Shown here: positions 12,670 to 24,755 of the stretch, one piece after another | How positions within the stretch are numbered: the stretch's first letter is position 1 | Layout: every line of letters begins with the position of its first letter | Source of the DNA: Trematomus loennbergii | Taxonomy: Eukaryota > Chordata > Actinopteri > Perciformes > Nototheniidae | NCBI GenBank assembly: GCA_012861695.1 | Contig: JAAOOA010000002.1 | Coordinates: 40,909,300-40,973,299 of the forward strand | DNA length: 64,000 nt | Reading direction: 5' to 3' | Notes under the pieces: generated by a model | Databases searched by the model: none | What the model was told of the DNA's origin: nothing | Seen by the model: only the letters and a program-made list of their open reading frames with translations | Position numbers and translations under genes: made by a program

Positions 12670-12762
12670 GGGTTAGGGTTAGGGGTTAGGGTTAGGGTTA
12701 GGGGTTTGGGGTTAGGGTTAGGGTTAGGGTTAGGGGTTTGGGGTTAGGGTTAGGGTTAGGTT
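12670..12762 (+). repeat. interstitial telomeric repeat (TTAGGG)n
   Basis: About 93 bp of TTAGGG units in the G-rich orientation on the plus strand, with TTAGGGG and TTTGGGG variants. A short block ending in GGTTTGGGG is itself duplicated within the tract. Vertebrate telomeres are (TTAGGG)n, so this is an interstitial telomeric sequence. It ends about 275 bp before the exon 2 acceptor. In the pre-mRNA it would read as G-rich UUAGGG repeats. Confidence 0.93.
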
Positions 12763-13036
12763 AAGAGGAACCATTTCCATTTCGAACACCCTTTAAACTT
12801 TTCTTTACACCCAAGATCAGGCAAAATGTGTCTTTGCACAGTTTGAAAATGTTCATTATCCCTCTTATTCTAAGATGCTGGAATCATGAGTATGTATATG
12901 ACACTGTGATGCCTAAATCAAGGTTATTATTGTAGTGTGTATAAGTGTATGTAATCATCTTTTCGACTGATGTAAAACTGAAGCAGAATACCTTGACTTT
13001 GAACAAACGTTGGCTCCTTTGTGCCTTTGTCTGTAG

Positions 13037-13112
13037 GTGAAGCAGGTTATGGAGGAAGCGGTGACTAAGAAATTTGTCCACGAAGACAGCAGCCACATCA
13101 TTGCTCTGTGCA
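13037..13112 (+). CDS. sgsm2: sgsm2-like coding exon 2 (internal, 76 bp)
   Basis: The exon encodes [20 protein letters not shown] followed by IIALC. This matches the N-terminal region just before and into the RUN domain of small G protein signaling modulators. These are RUN- and TBC-domain proteins that act on Rab and Rap GTPases in the cytoplasm and on membranes. A polypyrimidine tract and TAG precede it (acceptor 13035-13036), and CA|GTAAGT is a strong donor at 13113. It begins in phase 0 and leaves one base (A) over. Joined to CT of the 54180 exon this gives ACT (Thr), exactly where the family has a small residue before AVEACL. IALC rather than the SGSM1-type sequence, as I recall it, favours sgsm2. 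Open reading past the donor is intronic. Confidence 0.85.
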
Positions 13113-13375
13113 GTAAGTACGCTTTTCTGGTTCTCTCTGGATACACACACACACATTGTCTCTTTCTCTTCCGCTCTCTGTCTTGCACACACACACACTT
13201 GGTGAACTCCTCAGCAGGTGACTGGGTGCTGCTTCTCCGTCAAGGACACTGCTTGACGTCAGTGTGCCTCTGACTATGCTGCTGCATCAATGGAAAGTTA
13301 ATAATCACAGTAGAGCTAATGGAAACCCATTTTAGAGACAGGCTGTACAAAACCCAGGCTTTTTAAGCCCTAGAC

Positions 13376-13666
<291 letters not shown>

Positions 13667-13668
<2 letters not shown>

Positions 13669-15044
13669 TGGTCGTAGATAAAGGGGTTGCCCCTTCTGAC
13701 CGGATGGTTGAGCAGGCACTGGTGTGTGACTCACAGCTTCCATGCTGGTCAAACAGCTGCCTCTGCCTCTGGCATCAAATTAGCCGAATGACACAGTAGA
13801 AGTCTTTTAGCTTTGTATCAATTTGTCTTCTTCTGAACTTACAAGAGCTATACTGAGCTCACAATGCGCACTATGGCAACATTCAGTCTACTAGAGTAAA
13901 AGGAATGGTGCTCACATTACGGTCAAAATGTTCCGCCCTCTGGCTACGTAACGGAAGTTGTTCAAATAGCCACAAATACGTTAACCCTTTTAACCATAAC
14001 CCATTACAAATGAAAGTTCTGTCTGATCTTTTTTTTAAATTAAATTAATGAACTTACCACTATACTAGTGTCGTAAAGAAGCCACCATTTATTTAGTTGG
14101 GTTTATTTAGCTGTCAGTAAGAATTTGCTGCCGCTAAACTTGCTAGCTTTGTAGCTAGTTAAAAGCACCGATTGTTACCTCCGGGTAAGGGCACAGCAGC
14201 TATGAGCCATTTGAAACAACAATACACACCAGAATTCACACTTCACTGTGCAATTATTCACAGTGTATAACATGCAGTATATCTAGGAGAGTATCCAAGT
14301 TAAGACACAGCCATAATGTCTGTTTCATGCGGTTCAGACACATCAACCCCTATTGCCTCTACCTGCCCTATCAGCCGCGGTTAGCCCCAAATCAATGGAC
14401 ACTGCCAGCCCCCCCACTGCCATCTTAATGTCCGACACGGTAAAACTCCAGCTACCGTTGCAGCATACAGAACAAAAGTTATTATTAGACTAATACATTT
14501 ACTTTCTTCATCTTTCTTAGAAGTAGGCGAAGTTTAGACATACTCTTCCATGTTTATCATAAATAATATACTGGGTTTGCGGCTACAATTAATGACTTAA
14601 TTTTCTCTGCAAATGACACCATTGCAATGAAAGCTATATAATGAAACCAGCATCAGTCGGTTAGTACAAAAAAGGATCATTCATTTTTATACCGAATAAC
14701 TTATGAATCATCACTAAAATGTTGTATCTTTTATTTGTTCTTAAATGTCAAAGAGAGAGTCTGTCTGCACATACTGTATCTATTGTCAGCCTTTTGGCAC
14801 TCTTGATTTCTTCTTCTTCGCCCTCTTAGTCTGCATTAAGCCCTATTAACACAGGATTACTATTGGCTGCGGATTACCAGTGGTTATGTAGAGAGCATTG
14901 GAAATGAGCCCTTCCTAAACCTTCGTCTTTTCGGTGACACACTGAAATGAATTTAATTTTAAAACGCAGGAACTTATGTAGTTTGATCTGGGCCATCGGC
15001 CATTTCAGTCATTTTCCTATTTAAAGTTGTACTTAGTCTGCAGA
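13667..15044. other. intronic sequence, nothing recognised
   Basis: No supported exon, RNA gene or repeat boundaries. Confidence 0.5.
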
Positions 15045-15052
15045 GGTTAGAG

Positions 15053-16096
15053 CAGGGGTGGGGAACCTTTTTCCTCTCAAGGGCCATTTCAATTTTTTCA
15101 ACATCCTCCGAGGGCCGTACAAATTATTGACCTCTGCTTAAAAATACTAAAATCACAGCCCATTCATTTTGCCTTTCTTTCATGCTGTGCAAAGAAAAAG
15201 AACCTCTTAATCCAGATATCTTACTCGCGCATGCACGTGCACGGTTGTGGCATGACCACCAAAACAGAAAGATGTGTGCAATTTAGTTTCCTATCCATGT
15301 GGACATGATTTAAGTGGGGGGGGGTCCTCACCTCCTCTAGGGCGGTCCGGGGGCATGCTCCCCCGGGAAGATTTTTTTTTTTAAATGTTGAAGTTAAAAG
15401 CATCTGGTGCACTTTGAGAGCAACATAAGAGATCTATGGATACATCTCTCAACATATGAAACAGAACTGTAAGCAGATTTTATTTTTCTTTATGGATATT
15501 TTACAAATCACTCCCCTTTCAAACTGTATTCCTGTTTATTAATAACAACTTTTTTTTACTGTCATATAGTATTTTATACCTGTTTACTTTATTCTCTTAT
15601 TTGTTTATAACTATAATGATCATATAAAGATGTGCCTTTACCTCACTGTTGTAGAAAAAGCTTCTTATATTTGTTAGCATAGCTAGCTAACCAGATGCTA
15701 ATAACAACAAAGTTATTGACAGTATGATCAGTATGACAGATGAACAGATCGCCACTGGGCTTTCAACTAAAGACACAGCCACGCAAAAACGGCGGCATGT
15801 GTACGGCTCCTTATGGGTACTACATTTGTGAAGTCCCGGCCCGGAGTGGCGTTCTGGTGCTCTCCGGCAGCTCTAAACCCCTGTCAGACGAGACGTATAC
15901 CACGTGATGACACATTAGGCTCGTGTTGTGTTCAAGGACGCTGACCTTGGCCAGGAAAAACAGGCACTCGCTTGTTTAATTATTTTGCGGTCTAGATTTC
16001 TTAATTTTTTTTTTTTTTGCGTGTGTTACCTCGAGGGCCGTATCAAATTGTCTCGCGGGCCGTATACGGCCCGGGGGCCGGAGGTTCCCCACCCTG
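15053..16096. mobile_element. hAT transposon, non-autonomous, TSD GGTTAGAG
   Basis: The element is 1044 bp. The termini are CAGGGGTGGGGAACC and its partner GGTTCCCCACCCTG. They are flanked by the perfect duplication GGTTAGAG (15045-15052 and 16097-16104). Subterminal 'AGGGCCGT' and 'GGGCCGTA' blocks recur at both ends, as is typical of hAT elements. The duplication fits the nnnTAnnn pattern known for the Buster group. No transposase domain remains; the 95- and 77-codon frames at 15928 and 16017 run over the right end. Confidence 0.88.
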
Positions 16097-16104
16097 GGTT
16101 AGAG

Positions 16105-16781
16105 GGTCAATCAGTTATTATCTACAGATGTTCTCACATAAAACTAATCCTGGCCAATCCCTTCCACTTCAAGGTCGGAATACAGTGCGTAATGTACATG
16201 AAAGAAGATGGTTAATCTTCCTAAAATATGCTGCAATTCAAAGATTATAAAAGCCAATTCTTTCCTTCTTCGTGTTCAGACAGGACCATGTCAATTGAAT
16301 TCACCTCATGGGGCAGCTGTGACTCGTCACAATAAAAGAGTGACTGCTGTGTGAGCAGAGTTCATCCTTTCATCGAGCAACATCAGTCGATCAAATGTCT
16401 CTCTCTCCAGAACAGCCCGGATCACATCCTTCCCTGTCCCTGTTCAAGTAGCGGAGAAATACATTGTGTAAATCTAACTGTGTCTTAGTTTTAGCTATTC
16501 AATATGACATTTGACGCTGCTACGGCAGTGGAGCTGAGGCTGTTTTCCTGAGTTAAGTCTGTCTTTCTTGTCTATTTGATAGTTTTATTAAAACAACTGG
16601 GAAATAAAACGTGATTGAACCATGTAGAAGATTGCAACATCAAGTCAAAAATAGAATAAGAAAAGAAAAAGCACATAATGTAACATAATGTGGTCATTTT
16701 AGAGAAATCCATTCAAAACTCATATGAGTTTCTTTGTTCTTTTGCCCTCATGTATGATACATGTACAGTATATTCATACAT
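16105..16781. other. intronic sequence, nothing recognised
   Basis: No supported gene or repeat between two hAT insertions. Confidence 0.5.
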
Positions 16782-16835
16782 GTTTTAACTAGGGCTGTCA
16801 AGTTAACGCGTTAATAACTTTCAACAAAGATCGCT

Positions 16836-17172
16836 AAATGGGTGGCGACAGCTTGCAGGCCAATTAACATTGTGGAGGATGAGGGGCTGCGTGATATAAT
16901 TGGGTCGCATCCAACGACTGCACTTATGAATTGCCTACCAGAGCCCACTGTGTCGAAAATACACAACTTGTATGAAGTCCAAAAAGCGAAAGTAGAGGAG
17001 GATTTAAGAAATACTTCCACAGTTGCGCTCACCGGAGACTATTGGACTTCACTCAGTAATGACAGTTACCTCGGGGCCACAGCGCATTATTTTGACCCAC
17101 AGTGGGAACTTCAGTCTCATGCTTTGACAGAGATGAAAACAGAGGAGCGGCATTTCGCCGACAACTGCGCCG
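16836..17172 (+). pseudogene. hAT transposase fragment (ZBED1-like)
   Basis: About 110 codons read KWVATACRPINIVEDEG, then LTGDYWTS, then YLGATAHYFDPQWELQ and EERH. These are the hallmark blocks of hAT transposases: the 'VEDEGF' region, the 'T.D.WTS' strand with the first catalytic Asp, and the 'TAHYI..W.L' block. The Asp of TGDYWTS is present. The N-terminal BED finger and the C-terminal catalytic and dimerisation parts are absent. The frame runs straight into CA repeats, producing a His-Thr tail. There is no start of its own; the nearest in-frame start is a GTG. It is a dead fragment. Confidence 0.85.
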
Positions 17173-17406
<234 letters not shown>

Positions 17407-17658
17407 TGTATTGTATTATTGTATGAGAGAGGTTCCAGGGTGAATTGAGGTGAATATTTGTAATGTTCAGAGGTTGTTGTGTTTAATATTCATGAGGATA
17501 TTTGTTATTGTTCAAATGATAATAAGCAAACATTTGCATAAAGCATATTTGTCCACTCATATGTTGATAAGAGTATTCAAAACTTGAAAAATATCCCTCT
17601 AAGGTACATTTAGAACAGATAAAAGATTTGACAGCCGACTGACAGCCCTAGTTTTAAC

Positions 17659-20209
17659 CTGTCATTGAGTAGGATGCATTTTCTTTGCGAAAACGTTGAT
17701 GACGGGGTATTTATAACTTCAGTTCCTGGGTCATTGTCACCCTTCTGAATTTTACAATTTCAACAAAACTGTGTTTATGTTTCTTTAAATATAACATCAC
17801 ATGGCTACAGTCGCAGGAAGAAGTATTAGCTTAATAATGCTAGCATTTGTGTGAGTGACTGCTCCCTGAAGATTAACATGCCTAATACTATTCACCTTAA
17901 AGAACCTCTATTGGAGCTTCTCTGTATTTCAGAGGAAGTGTGCCACCTCCACTATAAAACCCTGACTTTATTCCACAAATTGAACCATCATGAAACAGCC
18001 TATACACCTTTAAAGGCCTGTTGCATTTTTTATGTGCAATATGTATAATGTTATTCATGTAGGGAAAGTGCTGAATGATTGGAAAACACTTCATATTACC
18101 AGAATAAGACTGGCAGAAGTGTGTTTTAGGCTCGTAATGATGGATAGCCTAGAAGGCACTGGGGATTTTAGTCCAAATCCACAGAACGCTATTTGTTGAA
18201 TTCAGTTATTGGATGATTGATTATATCTGGGAATGTTGTCGTCCCAAAATACACAATTGCTGGTTAAAGGAAATTCCTTCAATACAATATGAAAAATGTT
18301 TGTTTGGCCAAGTCTGCCACTTTGGTAAATATTTCAATTATTTTAGTGTTGCAGATATTTCTTATCGTTTCAATGTTGACAAGCCTTCTCTGTTCCATAA
18401 TTTCTCAAGGATATTCCCAGTATCTAATGGACGTTCTATGAGAGTTCAGGGGAGCAGTCTTTAGTGTTCCCAAAATCAGCTGACATTCTCAGATATGAAC
18501 ACAACTTTAACAAGTATTTAAACACAACACCTGTATTTAGTAAACTATACAGAAGAAGTGTTAATTCGATCTACCTTTCGTGTTGCTTGTTAGTTAAGTA
18601 AGCTTGAAACGCAATTTTCCCGTATTATTTTCCACGCACATCGTAATGGTAAAAATACTCATTTGGATTGTTCACATAACATTTCCTTAACAGATTTATC
18701 AAAACACTAGTTAATGCAGACGAAAGTGAGTAATGACACATTATCAAAAATAAATGGGAACATACAGTACTTCCAACTTTTTCGATTATCTGGTATCACC
18801 AGATAATCGAAGATAATCAGTAGCACAAAATCTTTACTTCCTTGCTAAGTGACTCCACCTGGACCCCCAGACTCTGAAGCTGTTTTCTTATTATACCTAA
18901 TACATTACATTTCCTCTCTGATGTTTCTATTGGGTTACTTTCATGAGATAAATGGCAGTGAGCCATCGGAAAAATCCTTCTGGATGGCCACATGACAAAA
19001 GGAAATGACATGTGGCCCTCTTGAACCTTCATTGTGTGCTTTTCTCAGATGTGCAAATGGACAGTGTGTGTGCTAGCTGATGAATTCTGTCATCATCCCC
19101 TGTGGTCACTTATCTTCTGCCTTAGATCACTTGCAGATGGGTATTGACTTGATTTGTACCCGTTGTCATTTGGAAATAACAAAAACCAATCAAAAAACGC
19201 AACAAAATGAATAGAAAAAACACAGCAATATAAACCCCCACAACATTGAACCAAAATGTGGTTTTGTACCCCAAGGCCACTTGATTCACTACCCTTAGAA
19301 AACATTTGCCTAAGGACTTCATGGCCTGACTCACTTCTTTTTAGGTCTTAATCAATACAGCACAATGTTCATGTTGTTAATTACGATCCCTTTAATTTAG
19401 TTACATTTGTTGTTTGTTTAATTTTAACTTTGTAAGATAGATAAAGTACTGGATGCTTTACAACATGGCTGCCTTGGGATTGACATTTCGCTTCCAGTAC
19501 TAAGCCCCGCCTCTTGTATCATATTAGTTCCAGCCACCAAGATGACGACAGCCTAAACTCAAGGCTTCAAATCCCTTATAAACCTCATTCCACAATCTGA
19601 CGGGTCATTTGAATACATTCAGTTTTTATTTAGATTCTATGTTTTACATACTCATATTGTCATACATACCATTTTGAAAACGCCTTTACCTGACTACTTG
19701 TGCGTGATCTCGGTGGTGTAATATTAGAGGCTTCTTTTAAGAAAAGAGCCCTCTTCTAAACTGCTAGACAATGGCTACAATCATCATCATCAATTCCTAA
19801 CTCTACAGACTCCACCTTTCAAATTTCATTTTTTATTTTTGTAGCTTTATCTAATTGTATCCTACTGCCGACTTTAATATCAAGAGGCATGGTAGCCTTG
19901 GAAATGCCACACACAGTTGTAGTTGAAACCCCCCCCATGTCAATGTGATGACATGAGGTCAGACCACATGATGATCGCCTCCCTTTTCATCAGTCCAATA
20001 AGAGCCTGCAGGCCAACGTCACCATGACATTACTGCATGCAGGATACTCATCAGCCTCTACAGATAGGCGAGCGTTTGGTAAGGTAAAAGGTCAGATGCT
20101 AATGATATCCAGTGATGTCAGCTCAGGAATTAGTCACTGCTGACCTACTCTTTCCAATATCATTTTTGAGCTATTTCCAATTTTTAAATATACAGATTTT
20201 AATTTTAAT
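17659..20209. other. intronic sequence with one short palindrome
   Basis: No supported gene. A hairpin at 18781-18811 is listed separately. Short open frames at 17851, 18213 and 19093-19334 show no domain. Confidence 0.5.
18781..18811. repeat. perfect hairpin, 14-bp arms
   Basis: TTCGATTATCTGGT at 18781-18794 pairs perfectly with ACCAGATAATCGAA at 18798-18811 around a 3-base loop. It may be a remnant of a MITE or a spontaneous palindrome. Confidence 0.85.
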
Positions 20210-20350
20210 TTTATTTTTTTTAACTTTTATTGTCATTACATAGTACAGGTACTAGTAACGAAACGGTTTCTCTGCATTTGACCCATCCTAGTGTTAGGAG
20301 CAGTGGACTGCCATTATTAACACTGGTCAAATGCAGAGAAACCGTAGATA
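20210..20350. repeat. retroelement-tail-like repeat with 21-bp inverted repeat
   Basis: 'TTTTATTGTCATTACATAG' followed by 'TTTCTCTGCATTTGACCCAT' and 'TAGTGTTAGGAGCAGTGG' is a common teleost interspersed sequence. Here 20263-20283 (ACGGTTTCTCTGCATTTGACC) is repeated in perfect inverted form at 20325-20345, leaving a 41-base loop. Confidence 0.6.
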
Positions 20351-21411
20351 TATTCAAACCTTAAACCTTATATATTTCTCTCCAAAATATACTTGTGTAA
20401 CATAGACATAAAGAACTGTCGGCCTATAGCTGATGAGACTGGCCCAGAGTGATCTTCCTTGCAAGGCCACAGAGATAGAAAGTCAGACACAGTGATGATA
20501 CAATTTCATGCTCAGAATATTTTGACTGAAATTCCATAGAAATGACTCATCTTTAAATATTGAAGCTTACTGCAGGCTCATTTGTAGGATAAGTATGTAA
20601 AGAGAATGGTTGGGCTTTAACAAAGTGGATGCTACAAAGGAAATGTTTTGTATTTAATTGCTGATGGTACTTAAACAACATGTCCGGTTTTACAACTTTA
20701 GTGAGCGGTAGCGGTAGCTTGAGTTCTTCCCGTTTGAAAACTCATTTTCAGATTTGTTTTTTCCACATGAATGCAATACAAATATGCAATGTTTGTATAC
20801 ATATTAGGGATGGGAATTTGAAAGCAAATGTATATTCGAATATTCGACCCCCAAAAAACGGTTAACCGGTTAACCGAAATGTACATATCCTATAAAAAAA
20901 AAATTGGGTAAAAAAAAAAAGTCTAAAAAAATGTTTCCACATTTTTTTTTCAATAACTTTGGGAAATAAATAAATACATGTTCAAATAAGTATAGAAACC
21001 AAGTCGAATTTGTCAAATATATTGAACTGGTGATCACAGTTTGACAGCTATAGGCCTACAGCTTTCATGTGCAGAGGCGATTCACAATCAGGCCAGCTGT
21101 AGAGAAGACCCTCAGCTGGAACGGAGGTTGCGGGTATAGCAAGGTATAGTATGTATATATATAAGTTTAATTTGGCATAGTTTGCACTCTACACCGCACT
21201 CACTAACCTGGTCGAAATATTTCCACACATTACTCCTTTTTGACGCCATGTCTGTTGTGTAGGACTCTTCTTAGAGTGTAAATAATTACCGGACTATGAC
21301 TGGTAAAATATGTTGAATATCGGCAAAACTAAATCTCTCCTGTCAAAATGTCTATGTACTTTGCCGCCACACACGGTTGCCGCCACACACGGTTGCCAAG
21401 CAGTGCTTATA

Positions 21412-22543
21412 GAGTGGCGAAGTCCCTCCCCTTCCGGTTGAGCCCCATGGGACCTTATTTCGGAAAAGTTATGCATTGAAGTCAATGGAGAGAGAAAGAT
21501 TATCTTTCGATCCCGTTTGAATTGTGCCACGAATTACACATATGATGTTTGTCAATTTAAAAGATAATTTTGCAAGTCAAAAAAAATAAAATGTGTCGTA
21601 AAACTGTGAAGTAACACATTTGTTTGTGTGAACCGCTCAATGAACTACATCTCTGGTCTCACAGAACAACACACGTCACCAAGATGGCCGTCACTACTGT
21701 CAACAAACCGATTGGCTACCCTCACACTATCACCACAATGAAACACGTCCTGAAGAATGTCATGCAAAGCTGCCTGCCTGCCTTCGATTCTCTCTGAACT
21801 GCCTGGTCGTTTTAATGTTTAATGTCAACCATTTGTGCAGATAGCATGAAGTAGAGAAGATCGCTAGCGTTAGCGTTAGCATTTCTCCCCCGGGCTTAAA
21901 TTGTGTATTATAAATGATCACACCGGTGACAGTACTATTCAAAGGGTTCACGAAATATGACTACTACTCTTACTGTTTAACATTTTGGGTTACTTAATGT
22001 TACTTCATGTTAAGGCTAATAAAAATGACAAGGCTGTAATGCTAACTAACGTGCTAGCTACTAGCTAGGTAGCTAACTTGATCTACACACTCCTCTTTCA
22101 TCAGACAGGAAGCGAAAGAACAAGCAAGACCCATTGCTGGTATAATAACAACCTGGTACTAAGCACACAGACATCTTGTGAAAGTTATCTTATCTTAGCA
22201 GCGCCATATAGATAGATTCTATCTATATGGCGCTGATCGTATATATACGGTATTATACGTGTATCGTAGTGTCTCAATTGTGACATCACTTACGCGACTC
22301 TGGGATTTGTAGTCTTTCTAGTTTCGTATTTTCAAAGTCTTATATTTCAACAGTTTTAAGACAAACTGTGACTTTTTTGACATGGAAATGATTTTTTAAG
22401 ATTGACAAACATCATATGTGTAATTCATGGCACAATTCAAACGGGATCGAAAGATAAGTTTTCTCTCCCCATTGACTTCAATGCATAATTTTTCCTAAAT
22501 AAGGTCCCATACCCCGGAAGTAAGTGGAGGGACTTCGCCACTC
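21412..22543. mobile_element. long-inverted-repeat DNA element, innermost layer
   Basis: The element is 1132 bp. Inverted ends begin GAGTGGCGAAGTCCCTCC and are similar for about 170 bp on each side, through 'GACCTTATTT', 'ATTGACTTCAATGCATAA' and 'CATCATATGTGTAATTC'. TATA(G) flanks both sides. The related site at about 9985-10005 lacks the insert. A further one-ended copy is at 40763-41016. The superfamily is not determined, and no transposase was seen. Confidence 0.75.
22200..22234. repeat. 35-bp near-perfect palindrome
   Basis: AGCGCCATATAGATAGA (22200-22216) and TCTATCTATATGGCGCT (22218-22234) are exact reverse complements around one base. It lies off-centre in the 21412-22543 element. Confidence 0.92.
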
Positions 22544-23125
22544 TATAGTTGTTTAGGCTGGCCACTCATGTGTCGCGAGTGTTGACAGGGGGCGGGGGAG
22601 CACGCTCATGAACTGTTAGCGCCGGAACCTCCCAACGGCTGCGGAGCGCATTTGCGCCGCATTTGGGCATAAGATGAGGTTTGAGTCTGCGTGATTTTCG
22701 TGTAGGCAGGGGCAGCAGCCATATCATTAGCTAGAACTAGCTAGATCTGATGGATTTGGACATAAACGCGAGTGAAGTACCGGACGCGAGAGAGAGAGAG
22801 ATCAGCACCTGCAGCTTTGCCCGCTGTGAGGGACCGGTGAGCGGAGCAAAACACACCTTTAGACGTCACCTAACACATTTAGCTATGGCACTGTCGTATG
22901 CATTGAATTATTAAATTTGATAATATGTAATCAACTTAGGCATCCCTCCCAAAAAAAAAAAAAAAAAAAAAAAAATCATAAAAAGATTCATAACTCATAT
23001 TCGAATACCTGAATAATTATTCGAATACCTGAATAATTTCGAATATTCGATTAATCGTTCCCATCCCTAATACATATATATAAAAAGAAAGAGAAACATA
23101 ATGCATGTACCTAAACCGTGTTTTT

Positions 23126-23435
23126 CAGAATCAGAATACCTTTATTAGTCCCACAGAGGGGAAATGTACGTTGTTACAGCAGAAAAAGAGCCACAGACAG
23201 CTTAATGTTACATAATGTTACATGCATTACTAAGTTTAAAAAAAAAATGAAAAGTTATGATATAATTAAAAATATAATAAAAAATAAAAAGTTACACAAT
23301 TTACAAAATACACATCCTGTAACAGTTCTTAGGATTTAGCAGCCCGGTATATATTGCACAGTTATTAACGGCATATATATATATTGCACATATAGCACAT
23401 ATTGCACATAATTGGTTGGTATTTAACAGCAAGAT
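23126..23435 (-). mobile_element. non-LTR retrotransposon 3' tail fragment
   Basis: 'CAGAATACCTTTATTAGTCC' followed by 'AGAGCCACAGACAGCTTAAT' and 'TATATATTGCACA' matches the copy at 28477-28925 along its length. It is a 5'-truncated LINE tail in reverse orientation, with no reverse transcriptase frame. Confidence 0.65.
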
Positions 23436-24663
23436 CCACTCCGAAAGTTTTCTCTTTTATCTAACATTTCCTATATCTACAGATTGGTTTTAACGTTACC
23501 CCCATGGTTTTCTTCCCTTGCCCCTTTCATGAGACTTCTTGTTGATTATTTAATAGCAACATGTACAATACCATGCCGTCCTTCTATTAGTAAAAAACAA
23601 GCCAGTTGGTTAGTGCGGCCAATGAAATGTTGGCAGTACTGTAGATACAGATAGGAAGTTGCAGGATGTTGTTGGCAAGTCTCACTGCGTGGTTGGAGTT
23701 AACTGTTGTATAACTGTGTCTATGTGTAGGAGTCCATACATTCCCCACCACATTTAAACAGATCACATAACTCACCCTCATTAGCCTCATGGATAGGGCA
23801 CTTGTTGTTATGGTATCATACATGTCATCTTGTGTGTATTATAAAACATGGGCACAACATGCATACAACGCTGTACAGAGATACACAGCTCGGAAATAAA
23901 CAGTGCATGTGTTATAAATAGAACACCTCAAATCACTGCCAACAAAAAGCATCCACGCATGATTGGCTTCATTTTGTCCTTCTCATGCTGAAAAGGGAAA
24001 TGCTAAAAGATTCTGGTAAGGAAAGAAAAGTGATGTATTCTCACATTTTCTCTTTAGGAATGAATTTAACTAACTGCACTTTGTGTATTTATAGTAGATA
24101 TTGTTCCAAAAGAGAATCAACTAATAAAACATGATAACAAATGTTATAGTTCGTGTTACACAGCAGTATATCAATTAATTAAATTACCCCATCTTAATCG
24201 GTTGCAACATTAAAGTGATATGTGTATTTATCTGTCGAGCGTTTTTATCAAATTTAATGAGTTATTTTGAAATGTGCAATCCTTCTAAATTTTCCAGGCT
24301 AATACTCCCATACTTTTACCTGAAAAAGCATCTAAATGCAGGACACATTTTTCAAGAATTTCACACTGTTGTGTTGCTTCTTTTACTGAAGTAAAATATT
24401 TGAGTACTTATCACAGCGGCAAAATCGTAAAGAAAAAACGAAAGAAAAATAACTCATACAACTGCTAAAGCACCAGTTAGCAAATCTTACGCTGGAAAAA
24501 ATACCAAGTCCAGGCAAAAACATCATGTTTGGGCAATTTATTCCAGTGATCCAATATCATACAGTACAATGACAACGGTTTTGCCTATCTTGACCTTTTT
24601 GCCTTTCCCGTTGCCTCCTTGTGTCTTTCCCTGGTAAAAAAAACATTTCCCCTTTCTGGTGCG
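23436..24663. other. intronic sequence, nothing recognised
   Basis: No supported gene or repeat boundaries were seen. Confidence 0.5.
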
Positions 24664-24755
24664 CCAACCCCACCAACCCCACCATCCCCACCAACCCCAC
24701 CATCCCCACCATCCCCACCGTCCCCACCTTACCCGTCATCTCCACCGCCCCCACC
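24664..24755 (+). repeat. 9-bp minisatellite, CCCCACCAN
   Basis: Units of CCCCACCAA and CCCCACCAT repeat about seven times at 24667-24729 and degenerate to 24755. The Pro-Thr/Ile and Gly-Met/Val frames across it follow from the 9-bp period and are not genes. It is strongly C-rich on the plus strand. Confidence 0.9.

Larger units (their letters stand above)
1..13036 (+). other. sgsm2: intron (or 5' part of gene) upstream of sgsm2 exon 2
   Basis: This stretch precedes the first recognisable exon. It ends in a polypyrimidine run and TAG acceptor at 13034-13036. The family's first coding exon would encode a short N-terminus ending just before the VKQ motif. I could not find such an exon with a donor site here, so it probably lies upstream of the window. 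The contents are transposons, LINE tails, a SINE and an interstitial telomeric tract, listed separately. Positions 1-1380, 1700-2750 and 2831-3508 show no recognisable gene or repeat. Confidence 0.6.
21275..22925 (-). mobile_element. truncated 9357-type hAT copy, interrupted
   Basis: Read in reverse, 21284-21405 plus 22548-22870 align with the 9357-10422 element. Shared landmarks are 'TAATTACCGGACTATGAC', 'AAATCTCTCC', 'CGGTTGCCAAGCA', 'TTGTTTAGG', 'GACATAAACGCGAGTGAAGT' and 'CCGGTGAGCGGAGCAAAACA'. The terminal repeats are lost. The gap corresponds to the 21412-22543 insertion. Confidence 0.7.
20805..23069. mobile_element. hAT transposon, composite, TSD ATACATAT
   Basis: The element is 2265 bp. 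The termini are TAGGGATGGGAA and TTCCCATCCCTA, with subterminal 'ATTCGAATATTCGA' blocks. The perfect duplication ATACATAT lies at 20797-20804 and 23070-23077. Inside is a truncated copy of the 9357-type element (about 21275-22925). That copy is in turn split by another inverted-repeat element (21412-22543). A 25-base poly(A) run lies at 22951-22975. No intact transposase domain is visible. Confidence 0.85.

Noticed and set aside
13113..13273. Continuation of the exon 2 frame past the donor
   Set aside because: A strong GTAAGT follows position 13112, and the reading beyond it loses family similarity and enters CA-rich sequence.
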